This document shows, one piece after another, positions 22,867-32,174 of a stretch of 49,821 nucleotides of DNA (its first letter is position 1; every line of letters starts with the position of its first letter). The position numbers and the translations under genes are program-made. The stretch is from Pseudonocardia sp. (GTDB lineage Bacteria; Actinomycetota; Actinomycetes; Mycobacteriales; Pseudonocardiaceae): positions 1-49,821 of the forward strand of contig JAFASX010000151.1 in assembly GCA_019244295.1 (NCBI GenBank). The letters are read 5' to 3'. The notes beneath the pieces were generated by a model. That model saw nothing but the letters and a program-made list of their open reading frames with translations. It did no database searches and had not been told where the DNA came from.

Positions 22867-24345
22867 ATGTCGGTCGGTCGCCGCGACTTTCTCAGGCTGG
22901 CTGGTTTGGCCGCGCTAGCCGCTGGCGGTGTCGCCTCCACAGCCACCGCATGCGCGCGGACCCCGTCAGCGCCGCCTTCGACGGGTAAAGCGGATTACAC
23001 GCTGCGGATCGGTACTGGGCGGGTCGAATTAGCGTCAGACACCACTATTTCCACCGCCACCTACAACGGACAGTTTCCCGGTCCGCTGCTGCGGTTCGCC
23101 GAAGGTCGGCCAGTCGTGGTGGATGTGTATAACGACACGAACACGCCGGAACAGCTGCACTGGCACGGCCAGCGCGTGCCGGCGGAGGTCGACGGGGCCG
23201 CGGAGGAAGGCACCCCATTCATTCCGGCGCACGGGATGAGACGCGTTTCGTTCGTCCCCGGACCTGCGGGTTTCCGTTTCTACCACACGCATGTGCCAGC
23301 GGGCAATGATCTGAGCGCGGGTTTCTTCAGCGGCCAGGTGGGGCCGGTCTACATCGAGCCCAAAAATAATCCAGGTGCCTATGACCAAGAAGTATTTTTG
23401 GTTTTGAAAGAGTTCAAGCCCACCTTGAGCACCGCTGGGGACGTACCAGCGGGCTTCTTAGCTGGCGCCGCCGTGCCCGAGCTGAAAGACATGGGCGAGA
23501 AAGCGATGGCCGATTCATTGGCTCGGGGTATGCCGCATGGTTATGAAGTCGGCTACGACGCCTTCGCCATCAACGGCCGCAAGCTGGGCAGCGGCGAGCC
23601 GATCAAGGTTCAAACCGCTCAGCGCGTGTTGTTTCACGTACTCAATGCTAGCGCCACGGAAAACCGCGGCCTGGCCCTGCCCGGTCACGTTTTCCAGGTA
23701 GTCGCGCTGGACGGCAACCCGGTGCCGAAACCCACCACGGTGCCGGTGCTGTGGTTGGGCACCGGCGAACGCGTCTCGGCCATCGTGGAGATGACCCATC
23801 CGGGTGTGTGGGTGCTTGGTGATCTCGCCGATGACGACCGAGCGAATGGCATGGGCACTGTCGTTGAGTACGCCGGCCAGACCGGCCAGCCGCAGTGGGT
23901 CGCCCCCGGGCCCTTCCAGTGGGACTACCGGGCCTTCACGTTGCCCAATGCCTCCGCTCCGCCGCCCGATCATATGATCGACATGTTAATTGAGAAGCAA
24001 AACGCGGCGGATAAAGGATTTAACGTCTGGACTATTAACAAGATTCCGTTCGCCATGGCCACCAACGAGCCCGTGATCCAGATCGAGCGCGACAAACGCT
24101 ACCGACTCCGTTTCCGGAATGCCACCGACGACATCCATCCCATGCATCTGCATCGCCACATTTTTGAGGTCACCAACATCGCCGGAACACCGACGGCTGG
24201 GCTGCGGAAAGATGTCGTGATGCTCGGCGGTTACCAGACGATGGACGTCGACTTCGTCAGCGACCAGCCCGGTCTGTCGTTGCTGCACTGTCACGCGCAA
24301 CTTCATATGGACCATGGGTTTATGACGCTCCTGCGCTGCGTATGA
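22867..24345 (+). CDS. Tat-exported multicopper oxidase
   Basis: A 492-residue laccase-like oxidase. It starts with a twin-arginine signal (GRRDFLRLAG, hydrophobic stretch, TATACA with a possible lipid-anchor Cys29) so it acts outside the membrane. Copper ligands are complete: HWHG (98-101), YHTH (139-142), HPMHLHRH (424-431) and HCHAQLHMDHGFM (474-486) with Cys475 as type 1 ligand, His480 and a Met as likely axial ligand. It oxidises a small substrate or a metal while reducing oxygen to water; the substrate is unknown. ATG 22867 follows GAGGG. The gene is inserted between DUF3159 and ceoC, which are neighbours in mycobacteria. Confidence 0.92.
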   Translation: MSVGRRDFLRLAGLAALAAGGVASTATACARTPSAPPSTGKADYTLRIGTGRVELASDTTISTATYNGQFPGPLLRFAEGRPVVVDVYNDTNTPEQLHWHGQRVPAEVDGAAEEGTPFIPAHGMRRVSFVPGPAGFRFYHTHVPAGNDLSAGFFSGQVGPVYIEPKNNPGAYDQEVFLVLKEFKPTLSTAGDVPAGFLAGAAVPELKDMGEKAMADSLARGMPHGYEVGYDAFAINGRKLGSGEPIKVQTAQRVLFHVLNASATENRGLALPGHVFQVVALDGNPVPKPTTVPVLWLGTGERVSAIVEMTHPGVWVLGDLADDDRANGMGTVVEYAGQTGQPQWVAPGPFQWDYRAFTLPNASAPPPDHMIDMLIEKQNAADKGFNVWTINKIPFAMATNEPVIQIERDKRYRLRFRNATDDIHPMHLHRHIFEVTNIAGTPTAGLRKDVVMLGGYQTMDVDFVSDQPGLSLLHCHAQLHMDHGFMTLLRCV

Positions 24346-24363
24346 GCACGAGTCCGGTGATCT

Positions 24364-25020
24364 TCAGCCTTTCAGGATATTGACGATCTCCTCCTCGACG
24401 TCTGCGCCGGCGACCAGCAGCAGCTCGTCCAGTCCCTCGAGCGGGTCGTCCTGTTGCGGAACGATCACTCGCCCGTCCCGCAGGATGACCAACAGCGCCA
24501 CGTCCGTCGGTAGCCGCAGTTCACTGACCGGGCGGCCGGCCCACGGCGTGGCCTCGGGCAAGGTCACCTCCACCAGGTTGACCCGGCCTTGACGGAAGGT
24601 CATCAGACGTACTAGGTCGCCAACGCTCACCGCCTCCTCGACGACCGCGGCCAGTATCCGGGGGGTGGACACCGCCACGTCGACGCCCCAGGTGTCGTCG
24701 AACAGCCATTCGTTACGCGGATCGTTGACTCTGGCTACTACCCGGCGAACCGCGAATTCCATTTTCGCTAGCAGCGAGACCACCAGGTTGACCTTGTCGT
24801 CGCCGGTGGCGGCGATGACCACGTCACAGCTCTGCAGGTCGGCTTCCTCCAACGAAGCCAGCTCGCAGGCGTCGGCATGTACCCACTCGGCGCCTTCCAC
24901 GGCGTCTGGCTCCATGGCCGCTTGGTCACGCTCGATGAGCATGACTTCGTGTCTCTTCTCGACCAGCTCGGCGGCGATCGACCGGCCGACCGCTCCCGCG
25001 CCGGCGATGGCGACCCTCAT
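24364..25020 (-). CDS. TrkA-family potassium uptake regulator (CeoC-like)
   Basis: A 218-residue cytosolic RCK protein. RCK_N spans about 1-120 with the dinucleotide motif GAGAVG (6-11) and the acidic strand end MLIERD, then CDVVIAATGDDKVNLVVSLLAK. RCK_C follows (VEVTLPEATPWAGRPVSELRLP, VALLVILRDGRVIVP). Such subunits gate Trk/Ktr potassium channels in response to NAD(H) or ATP. It is the second gene of a pair with the next upstream gene, 7 bp apart. No channel subunit gene is in the window. Confidence 0.9.
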   Translation of the reverse strand: MRVAIAGAGAVGRSIAAELVEKRHEVMLIERDQAAMEPDAVEGAEWVHADACELASLEEADLQSCDVVIAATGDDKVNLVVSLLAKMEFAVRRVVARVNDPRNEWLFDDTWGVDVAVSTPRILAAVVEEAVSVGDLVRLMTFRQGRVNLVEVTLPEATPWAGRPVSELRLPTDVALLVILRDGRVIVPQQDDPLEGLDELLLVAGADVEEEIVNILKG

Positions 25021-25027
25021 CTGTTCC

Positions 25028-25690
25028 TCAGCTCCTGTCGGGCTCGCGTGCGGCGGCGGCAGTGACGTCGCTGACCGTCCCCGACACCGCGGCGACGTAG
25101 ATCGTGTCTTCGGCTTGGATCACCGTATGCGGGCCAGGCAGTACACCGGTGCCGAAACGCAGAATGAACGCCACCCTGGCGCCGGTGCGCTGCTGCAGCT
25201 CGGCGATCGGCCGGCCCGCCCAGGCCTCATGCACCGGCAGTGGCAATATCGCGACCGTGCCCGAGGGGTCTCGCCAGGCGCTTGCCACCCCATCCGGTAA
25301 CAGCATCCGCATCAGCCGGTCGGTGCTCCACGGCACCGGGGCCATTGTGGGGATGCCGAGTCGCTCGTAGACCTCGGCGCGTCGTGCGTCGTAAATCCGC
25401 GCGACCACCCGTTCGACGCCGAACGTCTCCCTCGCCACCCGCGCGGAGATGATGTTGGAGTTGTCCCCGCTGGACACCGCGGCGAACGCTTGCGCGTGAT
25501 CCGCTCCGGCCCGGCGCAGTACGTCACGGTGGAAGCCGACGCCGACCACCTGTTCGCCTCGGAAACCGCTGGGTAACCGGTGAAACGCGGTTGGGTCCCT
25601 GTCGATGATCACTACGTCGTGGCCCTGTCGCTCCAAGCTCACGGCCAGCGATGAGCCCACGCGACCGCAGCCCATGATCACTACATGCAC
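25028..25690 (-). CDS. TrkA-family potassium uptake regulator (CeoB-like)
   Basis: A 220-residue RCK protein, paralogue of the downstream gene. The nucleotide motif is GCGRVGSS (7-14) with VVIIDRD at the strand end, then FAAVSSGDNSNIISARVAR, and an RCK_C domain with VHEAWAGRPIAELQQRTGAR. The two together correspond to CeoB/CeoC of mycobacteria and probably form a heteromeric gating ring. ATG 25690 starts MHVVIMGCG. Confidence 0.9.
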   Translation of the reverse strand: MHVVIMGCGRVGSSLAVSLERQGHDVVIIDRDPTAFHRLPSGFRGEQVVGVGFHRDVLRRAGADHAQAFAAVSSGDNSNIISARVARETFGVERVVARIYDARRAEVYERLGIPTMAPVPWSTDRLMRMLLPDGVASAWRDPSGTVAILPLPVHEAWAGRPIAELQQRTGARVAFILRFGTGVLPGPHTVIQAEDTIYVAAVSGTVSDVTAAAAREPDRS

Positions 25691-25796
25691 GGATGTAGTC
25701 TCTCTTCACCTCGGAAGTCCGCGCAACGCTACCCGGTATCGCGTGGCGGTGTATTGGGCCGCGGCGGTGGTGTCGCCGGTGCCGAGCGGATGCGCC

Positions 25797-25802
25797 TAGG
25801 CT
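25797..25802 (+). promoter_or_regulatory. -10 box TAGGCT of the RNA methyltransferase gene
   Basis: TAGGCT ends 6 nt before GTG 25809. With no ribosome site in front of that codon, a leaderless transcript is likely and decides the start. Confidence 0.5.
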
Positions 25803-25808
25803 TTGCTT

Positions 25809-27020
25809 GTGCCGAAGATGGTCCCAGCGGAGTCTGCCGCGATGACGCCCTTCACCGTCGGGGACTGGCTCGACCGGGTGCTCGAGTTCGACGTTGGTCC
25901 GGTGGCGCACGGCGGGCACTGTGTGGCGCGGGTGGACGGCCGGGTGGTATTCGTCCGACACGCGCTTCCCGGAGAGCGGGTTCGCGCGGTGGTCACGGAG
26001 GACCGGCAGGCGGCTTACTGTCGCGCCGACGCGGTCACCGTGCTGCGGGCCTCGCCGGACCGGGTGGAGCCGGCCTGCGCGTGGGCCAGACCCGGCGGTT
26101 GCGGAGGATGCGACTTTCAGCACGTGAGCCCGGCGGCGCAGCGCGCCCTGAAGGCCGACGTCCTAGCCGAACAGCTGAGCCGGCTGGCCGGGCTGGACCG
26201 TCGGGTGCCGGTCGAGGAGCTGCCGGGTGGACCGCTGGGTTGGCGCACCAGGGTTCGACTGGCGATTGGTCCGGACGGCGGAGCCGGGTTGCGCCCGTAC
26301 CGAGGGCACGACGTCATCTCGATCGATGGCTGTCCGCTCACCCCGGTCGGGATGCTGGACACGGTACTGGCGCGTCGGTGGCCGCCGGGGCGGCGGGACA
26401 TCGAGGTAGCCCTTGACGACGATGGGTCATCCAAGGTGGATGAGGTGACCACCCAACGGGTCAACGGGCGGTCGTGGCGGATCGGGCCCCGGATGTTCTG
26501 GCAGGCACACCCGGCGCTGGCCGAGACGCTGTGCGCGGTGGTACGCGACTGGGCCGCTCTGGCGCCAGGCGGGGTGGCCTGGGATCTCTATGGTGGGGCC
26601 GGTGTGCTGGCGAGCGTGCTGGCCGAGCTGGTCGGGTTGCGTGGCTCGGTCACCGTGGTCGAGTGCGACCGATACGCGGTGGCCGCCGGGCGGGCCGCGC
26701 TGGCCGATCTGCCCCAGGTCCAGTGGCGTACCGCGCGGGTGGAAAGGGTGCTCTTGGCTGATTCCCCCGAGCTGAAGGGCCCGCCGGACCTGGTGGTCGC
26801 CGATCCTCCCCGGCGCGGTCTCGGCCGGGCCGTGGTCGATGCGTTGGCGGCTCCGCGGCCGGCACAGCTGATCTATGTGGGGTGCGATCCAGCGTCGCTC
26901 GCGCGTGACATCGCCACGTTCGCCACGCACGGCTACCAGCTGACCGAGCTCCGTGCGTTCGACGCGTTTCCGATGACCCACCATCTGGAATCCGTTGCGC
27001 TGCTGGAAAGGCCCTTGTAG
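25809..27020 (+). CDS. Class I SAM-dependent RNA (uracil-C5) methyltransferase, TrmA/RlmCD type
   Basis: A 403-residue enzyme that likely methylates C5 of uracil in rRNA or tRNA. A TRAM domain lies at about 20-80 (FDVGPVAHGGHCVARVDG, FVRHALPGERVRAVV). The Cys cluster CAWARPGGCGGC resembles the [4Fe-4S] site of RlmD. The methylase core has WDLYGGAGVLA (motif I), VADPPRRGLGR and YVGCDPASLARDIA, whose Cys is the catalytic nucleophile. Start GTG 25809 chosen from the -10 box; TTG 25803 and ATG 25818 are options. Mycobacteria have an amino-acid permease between this gene and ceoB; it is absent here. Confidence 0.88.
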   Translation: MPKMVPAESAAMTPFTVGDWLDRVLEFDVGPVAHGGHCVARVDGRVVFVRHALPGERVRAVVTEDRQAAYCRADAVTVLRASPDRVEPACAWARPGGCGGCDFQHVSPAAQRALKADVLAEQLSRLAGLDRRVPVEELPGGPLGWRTRVRLAIGPDGGAGLRPYRGHDVISIDGCPLTPVGMLDTVLARRWPPGRRDIEVALDDDGSSKVDEVTTQRVNGRSWRIGPRMFWQAHPALAETLCAVVRDWAALAPGGVAWDLYGGAGVLASVLAELVGLRGSVTVVECDRYAVAAGRAALADLPQVQWRTARVERVLLADSPELKGPPDLVVADPPRRGLGRAVVDALAAPRPAQLIYVGCDPASLARDIATFATHGYQLTELRAFDAFPMTHHLESVALLERPL

Positions 27021-27079
27021 CACGCACCCCGAGCCGAGCTTGCGGTCTTTTGATGCGATTCACCTGGCCACTGCTCGGA

Positions 27080-27096
27080 CGATCTTCGGAAGATCG
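27080..27096. terminator. Hairpin between convergent methyltransferase and prenyltransferase genes
   Basis: CGATCTTC and GAAGATCG form an 8-bp arm pair around one base. It is centrally placed between two gene 3' ends (27020 and 27157). Confidence 0.55.
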
Positions 27097-27156
27097 CTAG
27101 TCCGTCGCCAGCCTGACTGAGACCGCTAAGTACCTCCCGGTGTTTGGTGACTGAGG

Positions 27157-28164
27157 CTACATCGAGCGCGCGAACAAGCCCAACGCCAGACCGAGCACCA
27201 ACAGCGCGCCGGCTTGTCGGGTATGCAGCCACGTTAGCGCGGCGTACCACAGCGGCCACACCGGGAAGCCAACCGGTGGTTCGTCCGGCGGCCGGCGGCG
27301 GAAGTGCGGCCAGATCTTGACTAGCCGGGGCAGCGCGAGCAGCACCAGCAGCGCCGGCCACGGCATCGCGCCGACCAGCACGGACACCCCGACGAGCAGG
27401 TAGAACCCCACCATCAACCCGAGCGTGACGGCCCGTGCCCGCCGTTCGCCGAGGATTACAGGCAGGGTCCGGATGCCAAGCGGCTCGTCGTGGGTGATCT
27501 TGTCGGTGTGTTTGCCCATCAGCACCGCCACGCACAGCAGCCCGTAGGGCAGCGACGCCAGCAGCACCGGCCAGCCGACGTTTCCGACGCCCGAGTAGTA
27601 CGTGCCGCACACCATCAACGGTCCCCAGACCACCAGCACGTCCGGCTCGCCCAGCCCGTGTTTCTTCAGCCGCAGCGGGGGAGCGGCATAAGCCACGCTG
27701 AGCACGAATCCAGCCACGGCGAACGCCACCACCGGCCACCCCCGCACCGCCGCCAGTACCACCAGGATCGCCAGGTCGGCAAGATTCACCACGAGTACCG
27801 CTGTGATCAGCGCACGGCGGGTGACCAGCCCGGCCAGGATCGGGTGCGGTGCATAGAGCGCGCGCGGATAGGTCACGCTGTCCGAGCCGACTCGGGTATC
27901 GTACAGGTCATTCATGAGATTATTGGCCAAGTGCGCCAGCGTGATGCCGACGATCGCCAGCGCCAGCCAGCGCCAGTCCAGCCCGGGCCGCCCCACCGCC
28001 AGCAGCGCCGCCACGAGCCCGGCGACCAGGGTCATCGGCAGCACGGCCGCCCTGCTGACCACAATCCACCGCGTGACTAGGTCAATCGCGTCGACCGGCC
28101 CGGGCGGCGGGTTGATGGTGCGCAGCGCGTAGCCCCAGGAGTGCAGTCGCGAGAGTAAAACCAC
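27157..28164 (-). CDS. UbiA-family prenyltransferase (MenA-like)
   Basis: A 335-residue integral membrane prenyltransferase with about eight helices. The first Asp-rich motif [15 protein letters not shown] and the second [20 protein letters not shown] are the Mg-diphosphate binding sites of the family. The 1,4-dihydroxy-2-naphthoate octaprenyltransferase (menaquinone) branch is a reasonable guess, but other acceptors are possible, and the gene is far from other men genes here. GTG 28164 is the start. It is divergent from dxs, which makes isoprenoid precursors, so the pair may be co-regulated. Confidence 0.85.
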   Translation of the reverse strand: MVLLSRLHSWGYALRTINPPPGPVDAIDLVTRWIVVSRAAVLPMTLVAGLVAALLAVGRPGLDWRWLALAIVGITLAHLANNLMNDLYDTRVGSDSVTYPRALYAPHPILAGLVTRRALITAVLVVNLADLAILVVLAAVRGWPVVAFAVAGFVLSVAYAAPPLRLKKHGLGEPDVLVVWGPLMVCGTYYSGVGNVGWPVLLASLPYGLLCVAVLMGKHTDKITHDEPLGIRTLPVILGERRARAVTLGLMVGFYLLVGVSVLVGAMPWPALLVLLALPRLVKIWPHFRRRPPDEPPVGFPVWPLWYAALTWLHTRQAGALLVLGLALGLFARSM

Positions 28165-28180
28165 AATGTACTGCGTACCC

Positions 28181-28220
28181 GTGAGCGGCGAGTATGGCTA
28201 TAGCCAAATTCGCAGTGCAC
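28181..28220. promoter_or_regulatory. Imperfect 40-bp palindrome in the dxs-prenyltransferase promoter region
   Basis: Halves 28181-28200 and 28201-28220 are reverse complementary at 15 of 20 positions; the centre TGGCTATAGCCA is identical to that of the perfect palindrome at 12941-12984. It starts 16 nt upstream of the prenyltransferase start and overlaps the -35 zone of dxs. It may be an operator or a mobile palindromic repeat. Confidence 0.65.
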
Positions 28221-28227
28221 GACTTAC

Positions 28228-28233
28228 TACACT
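28228..28233 (+). promoter_or_regulatory. -10 box TACACT of dxs
   Basis: TACACT ends 7 nt before the GTG at 28241 and no ribosome site is present, suggesting a leaderless dxs transcript. Confidence 0.5.
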
Positions 28234-28240
28234 CGGACGA

Positions 28241-30205
28241 GTGCCCCTGCTTGAGAGTCTGCGCGGTCCTGCTGATCTGAGGCGGCTTGGCGGTGAGGAG
28301 CTGCGGACTCTTGCCGAGGAGATTCGCCAGTTTCTCGTGACGTCAGTGGCCCGCACCGGAGGGCATCTGGGGTCCAACCTGGGCGTGGTCGAGCTGACCA
28401 TAGCCTTGCACCGGGTCTTCGACTCACCGAACGACGCGCTGGTCTTCGACACCGGTCACCAGGCCTACGTGCACAAGATCATCACTGGTCGTCAGGACGG
28501 GTTCGCGCGGCTGAAGATGACCGGCGGGCTGTCTGGGTATCCCAGCCGCGCGGAAAGCGAGCACGACTGGGTGGAGAACAGCCACGCGTCCACCGCGCTG
28601 TCCTACGCGGCCGGCCTCGCCACGGCGTTCGCCGCCGCTGGCGCTCGTCGCCATGTGGTCGCGGTGGTCGGCGATGGCGCGCTGACCGGCGGGATGTGTT
28701 GGGAGGCGCTCAACAACATCAGCGCCGGCAAATCGGATGCCTTTGGGAAGCCGGGCACCGCCGGCATAACCAATACCGCGGCCAGGGCGCGCAACCTGGT
28801 GATCGTGGTCAACGACAACGGCTGGTCTTACGCCCCCACGATCGGCGGTCTGGCTGACCGGCTGGCCGCGCTGCGCCTGCAGCCGAGCTACGAGGAGCTG
28901 CTGGGCATCGGGAAGCGGGCGCTGGCCAGGATGCCGATGATCGGACGCACCATCTACGCCGGTCTGCATGCGCTCAAAGCAGGGCTGAAGGACGCGCTGG
29001 CTCCGCAGCCGCTGTTCGCCGACCTCGGGTTGAAGTACGTCGGTCCGGTCGATGGTCATGACCTGGCGGCCTGTGAGACCGCGCTGCGCAGGGCCAAGAA
29101 CTTCGGCGGTCCGGTGATCGTGCACGCGATGACCCGCAAGGGATGTGGTTACCCGCCGGCGGAGAACGACGAGATCGAGCAGATGCACGGCCCCGCCGCG
29201 TTCGACCCGGCCACCGGTGCGCCGCTCGGGCCGGCCAAAGGTGGCTGGACGACGGTGTTCGCTGACGAGATGGTCGCGCTGGGCGCCGAGCGCAAAGACC
29301 TGGTGGCGATTACCGCCGCGATGCTGCACCCAGTCGGGCTGGCGCCGTTCGCGGCCGCCTATCCGGACCGCTGGCACGATGTCGGCATCGCCGAGCAGCA
29401 CGCGCTTACCTGTGCCGCCGGGTTAGCGATGGGTGGACTGCATCCGGTGGTCGCACTGTACTCGACCTTCCTCAACCGGGCGTTCGACCAGTTACTGATG
29501 GACGTCGCGCTGCACCGCCAACCGGTGACGGTGGTACTCGACCGGGCTGGGGTCACGGGCTCGGATGGGCCCAGCCACAACGGCATGTGGGATCTGTCGA
29601 TTCTCGGCGTGGTGCCCGGTATCCGGGTGGCGGCGCCGAGGGACGCGCCTACCCTCCGGGAGGAGCTACGTGAGGCGATCGGGGTCGACGACGGACCCAC
29701 TGTGCTGCGGTATCCGAAGGGCTCGCTGAGCGCGGAGCTGCCTGCCGTCCGCCGGGTCGCGGGCGTCGATGTGCTGCGCGAGCCGAGCGGGCAGGACCGA
29801 CCCGAGGTGCTGCTGGTCTGCGTCGGGGCGTTCGGTGAGCTCGGGCTGGTCGCTGCCGACCGGCTCGCTGACCAGGGCGTGCGTGCGACCGTGGTTGACC
29901 CGCGCTGGGTGTTGCCGGTGCCCTCGGCGATCGTCGAGCTGGCTCGCTGGCACCGGTTGGTGGTCACCATCGAAGACGGCGGTGGGCACGGCGGGTTCGG
30001 TTCGGCGGTGGCGGCCGCGTTGCGGGACGCCGAACTGGACGTACCGCTGCGCACGTGCGCGTTGCCGCAGAAGTTCCTGGAGCACGGCAGCCGCTCGGAC
30101 GTGCTGGCCTCGGCGGGGCTCACCGCGCAAGACGTCGCCCGCCAGGTCACCGGGTGGGTGGCCGCGCTGCCCGCCGAGTCGGTCCCTGTGGAAGTCGCTG
30201 ACTAG
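28241..30205 (+). CDS. dxs: 1-deoxy-D-xylulose-5-phosphate synthase
   Basis: A 654-residue thiamine-diphosphate enzyme condensing pyruvate with glyceraldehyde 3-phosphate, the first step of the MEP isoprenoid pathway. Features in order: [16 protein letters not shown] (about 42-57), [10 protein letters not shown], the ThDP motif GDGALTGGM followed by [18 protein letters not shown], the pyrimidine-domain [17 protein letters not shown] with the key Glu, and [15 protein letters not shown]. The C-terminal transketolase domain ends with [15 protein letters not shown]. Start GTG 28241 ([10 protein letters not shown]). Full length. Confidence 0.96.
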   Translation: MPLLESLRGPADLRRLGGEELRTLAEEIRQFLVTSVARTGGHLGSNLGVVELTIALHRVFDSPNDALVFDTGHQAYVHKIITGRQDGFARLKMTGGLSGYPSRAESEHDWVENSHASTALSYAAGLATAFAAAGARRHVVAVVGDGALTGGMCWEALNNISAGKSDAFGKPGTAGITNTAARARNLVIVVNDNGWSYAPTIGGLADRLAALRLQPSYEELLGIGKRALARMPMIGRTIYAGLHALKAGLKDALAPQPLFADLGLKYVGPVDGHDLAACETALRRAKNFGGPVIVHAMTRKGCGYPPAENDEIEQMHGPAAFDPATGAPLGPAKGGWTTVFADEMVALGAERKDLVAITAAMLHPVGLAPFAAAYPDRWHDVGIAEQHALTCAAGLAMGGLHPVVALYSTFLNRAFDQLLMDVALHRQPVTVVLDRAGVTGSDGPSHNGMWDLSILGVVPGIRVAAPRDAPTLREELREAIGVDDGPTVLRYPKGSLSAELPAVRRVAGVDVLREPSGQDRPEVLLVCVGAFGELGLVAADRLADQGVRATVVDPRWVLPVPSAIVELARWHRLVVTIEDGGGHGGFGSAVAAALRDAELDVPLRTCALPQKFLEHGSRSDVLASAGLTAQDVARQVTGWVAALPAESVPVEVAD

Positions 30206-30229
30206 CCCGCGCCGACTTCGCACACCCAG

Positions 30230-30244
30230 CCCGCGCTTCGCGGG
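30230..30244. terminator. Hairpin after dxs
   Basis: CCCGCG and CGCGGG pair around a CTT loop, 24 nt after the dxs stop. Downstream, an approximate 20-bp direct repeat (30257-30276 and 30277-30296, both containing GAAG(C/T)GCCGGC) precedes the response regulator gene. Confidence 0.6.
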
Positions 30245-30318
30245 GCACGGGCGGTATGCGAAGCGCCGGCTGGATATGTGAAGTGCCGGCGGGATGTGCT
30301 GGTGGGGAAATCGGCGTG

Positions 30319-31011
30319 ATGACGAGGGGTCTTACCCTTGACGGTGTGCGGGTACTGATCGTGGAGGACGAGCGGCCGCTGGCCGACGCGCTGGCTAGGG
30401 GACTGCGTCGGCAGGGAATGGCGGTGGACGTCGCCTATGACGGCAGATGTGGCCAGGAGAAGGCGTCGATCACGCGCTACGACGTGGTGGTGCTGGACCG
30501 TGACCTGCCAGGGATATCCGGCGACCAGCTGTGCACGGAGATTACCGGCACCGGCGGCACCACCCGGGTGATCATGCTGACCGCGAGTGGCACGCTGGCG
30601 GACAAGGTTGAGGGATTAACCCTCGGCGCGGACGACTACCTGGCCAAGCCGTTCGACTTTCCCGAGCTGGTGGCCCGGATGCGGGCGCTGGCCCGCAGAG
30701 CCACCCCGGCCACTCCACCGGTGCTGATCGCCGCCGATATCGTGCTGGATCCGGCGCGTCGCACCGTGCGCCGGGCGGGCCAACCGATCGAGCTGACCCG
30801 CAAGGAGTTCGGTGTGCTCGAGGTGCTGCTTGCGGCCGGCGGGGCCGTGGTGAGCAGTGAAGAGCTGCTGGAACGGGTCTGGGACGAGCACGCTGACCCG
30901 TTCACTACTACCGTCCGGGTGACGGTAATGACGCTGCGCAAGAAGCTTGGCGAACCAGGCATCATCGAGACCGTGGTTGGTTCCGGCTATCGAGTGTCGG
31001 CCGCTGGGTAG
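30319..31011 (+). CDS. OmpR-family response regulator
   Basis: A 230-residue two-component regulator. The receiver domain (about 8-120) shows LIVEDERPLADALARGL, the phosphoacceptor in VVVLDRDLPGISGD, the Thr in IMLTASG and the Lys in DDYLAKPFDFPELVARM. The winged-helix output has PIELTRKEFGVLEVLL, ERVWDEHADPFTTTVRVTV and VVGSGYRV. ATG 30319 or the GTG three bases before may be used. It is in an operon with the kinase gene 24 bp downstream. The signal is unknown. Confidence 0.92.
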   Translation: MTRGLTLDGVRVLIVEDERPLADALARGLRRQGMAVDVAYDGRCGQEKASITRYDVVVLDRDLPGISGDQLCTEITGTGGTTRVIMLTASGTLADKVEGLTLGADDYLAKPFDFPELVARMRALARRATPATPPVLIAADIVLDPARRTVRRAGQPIELTRKEFGVLEVLLAAGGAVVSSEELLERVWDEHADPFTTTVRVTVMTLRKKLGEPGIIETVVGSGYRVSAAG

Positions 31012-31035
31012 GGCTAGACAGGGGAGGCGGCGGCC

Positions 31036-32163
31036 ATGACACGCGGGCATGGTCCGGAGCTGCGGCTTCGGCTCGTGGCGCTATGCACTGTCCTGGCCGC
31101 GTTGGTCAGTGCGCTGCTGCTCTGGCTGGGCTGGCTGCTGGTAAGTGGCGTGGTCAGCGCGGTGCCGGCGTTGCCATCGGGCACCACGGTCCGCGTGCGC
31201 GACCAGCCGGTGCCCGCCGACGCGCTCGGTCGAGCGCTGGCCGACGCCGCCCGCGCCGATATGTTACGGGCTGGCCTGGTGGCGTTCCCGCTGGTGGTCG
31301 CGGCCGCGGGGGTGCTGTCCTGGGTGGTGGTCGGCCGGGTACTGCGGCCGTTGCACCAGGTCACCGCGATGGCCCGGCGGCTGTCGGCGGAATCGCTGGA
31401 CGAGCGCATCGCGTTGTCCGGCGCGCACGGTGAGGTGACTGAGCTGGCCGAGAGCTTCGACGCGATGCTGGATCGGCTGTCGGCGGCATTCGAGGTGCAG
31501 GCCCGCTTCGTGGCGAACGCCAGCCACGAGCTGCGCACCCCGCTGTCGGTGATGCGCACCGAAGTCGACGTCACGCTGGCCGACCCGGCCGCCGACGTCG
31601 CTGAGCTGCGCCGGATGGCCCAGGTGGTGCGGACTGCCACATACCGGGCGGACGCGCTTATTGCCGGGTTGCTGTTGCTAGCCCGTAGCGAGTCGGGCGC
31701 GGCGGGGCAGATCGTTCCGGTCGACCTCGCCACCTTGGTCGGCCCAGCGCTGGCCGCCGTGCGCGGCGAGGCCGAGGAACGTGGCTTGCGGGTTCGGGTT
31801 TCGACCAGCCCGGCGCCGGTGGCAGGTGACCCGGCGCTGTTGGAGCGGGTGGTCGGCAACCTAGTGGAGAATGCCGTGAGGCACAACGTGGACGGCGGCT
31901 GGGCGGAGATCTCCACGGCCGTGGACGGCGACCGGTGTGTCCAGCTCCGAGTGGTATCTAGCGGTGCTCCCGTGCTGGTGGACCGGGTCGAGGAACTGTT
32001 CGAGCCGTTCCGTCGGGGGGTGGACCGCGCGGGTGTGGGTGGCTCGGGGCTGGGGCTGTCCATCGTGCGGGCGGTGGTGTTGGCGCACCGGGGTACCGTG
32101 CACGCCGATCCCGAGGCCGGTGGCGGACTCGCGGTGACGGTCCGCCTCCCGTCAACAACATGA
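31036..32163 (+). CDS. Sensor histidine kinase
   Basis: A 375-residue inner-membrane kinase, partner of the regulator just upstream. Two transmembrane helices (about 12-40 and 76-98) enclose a small external loop of about 35 residues, too small for a large ligand domain. Then come HAMP (GRVLRPLHQVTAMARRLSAE), the H-box ASHELRTPLSVMR with the phosphorylated His, N-box VGNLVENAVRHN and G-box GVGGSGLGLSIV. Classical HisKA type. Confidence 0.92.
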   Translation: MTRGHGPELRLRLVALCTVLAALVSALLLWLGWLLVSGVVSAVPALPSGTTVRVRDQPVPADALGRALADAARADMLRAGLVAFPLVVAAAGVLSWVVVGRVLRPLHQVTAMARRLSAESLDERIALSGAHGEVTELAESFDAMLDRLSAAFEVQARFVANASHELRTPLSVMRTEVDVTLADPAADVAELRRMAQVVRTATYRADALIAGLLLLARSESGAAGQIVPVDLATLVGPALAAVRGEAEERGLRVRVSTSPAPVAGDPALLERVVGNLVENAVRHNVDGGWAEISTAVDGDRCVQLRVVSSGAPVLVDRVEELFEPFRRGVDRAGVGGSGLGLSIVRAVVLAHRGTVHADPEAGGGLAVTVRLPSTT

Positions 32164-32174
32164 TCTTTACCTCG

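Noticed and set aside
26933..27739. Long minus-strand frame across the end of the RNA methylase and the prenyltransferase gene
   Set aside because: Low-complexity Arg/Gly/Ala composition, no family features, and it covers two well supported genes in other frames.
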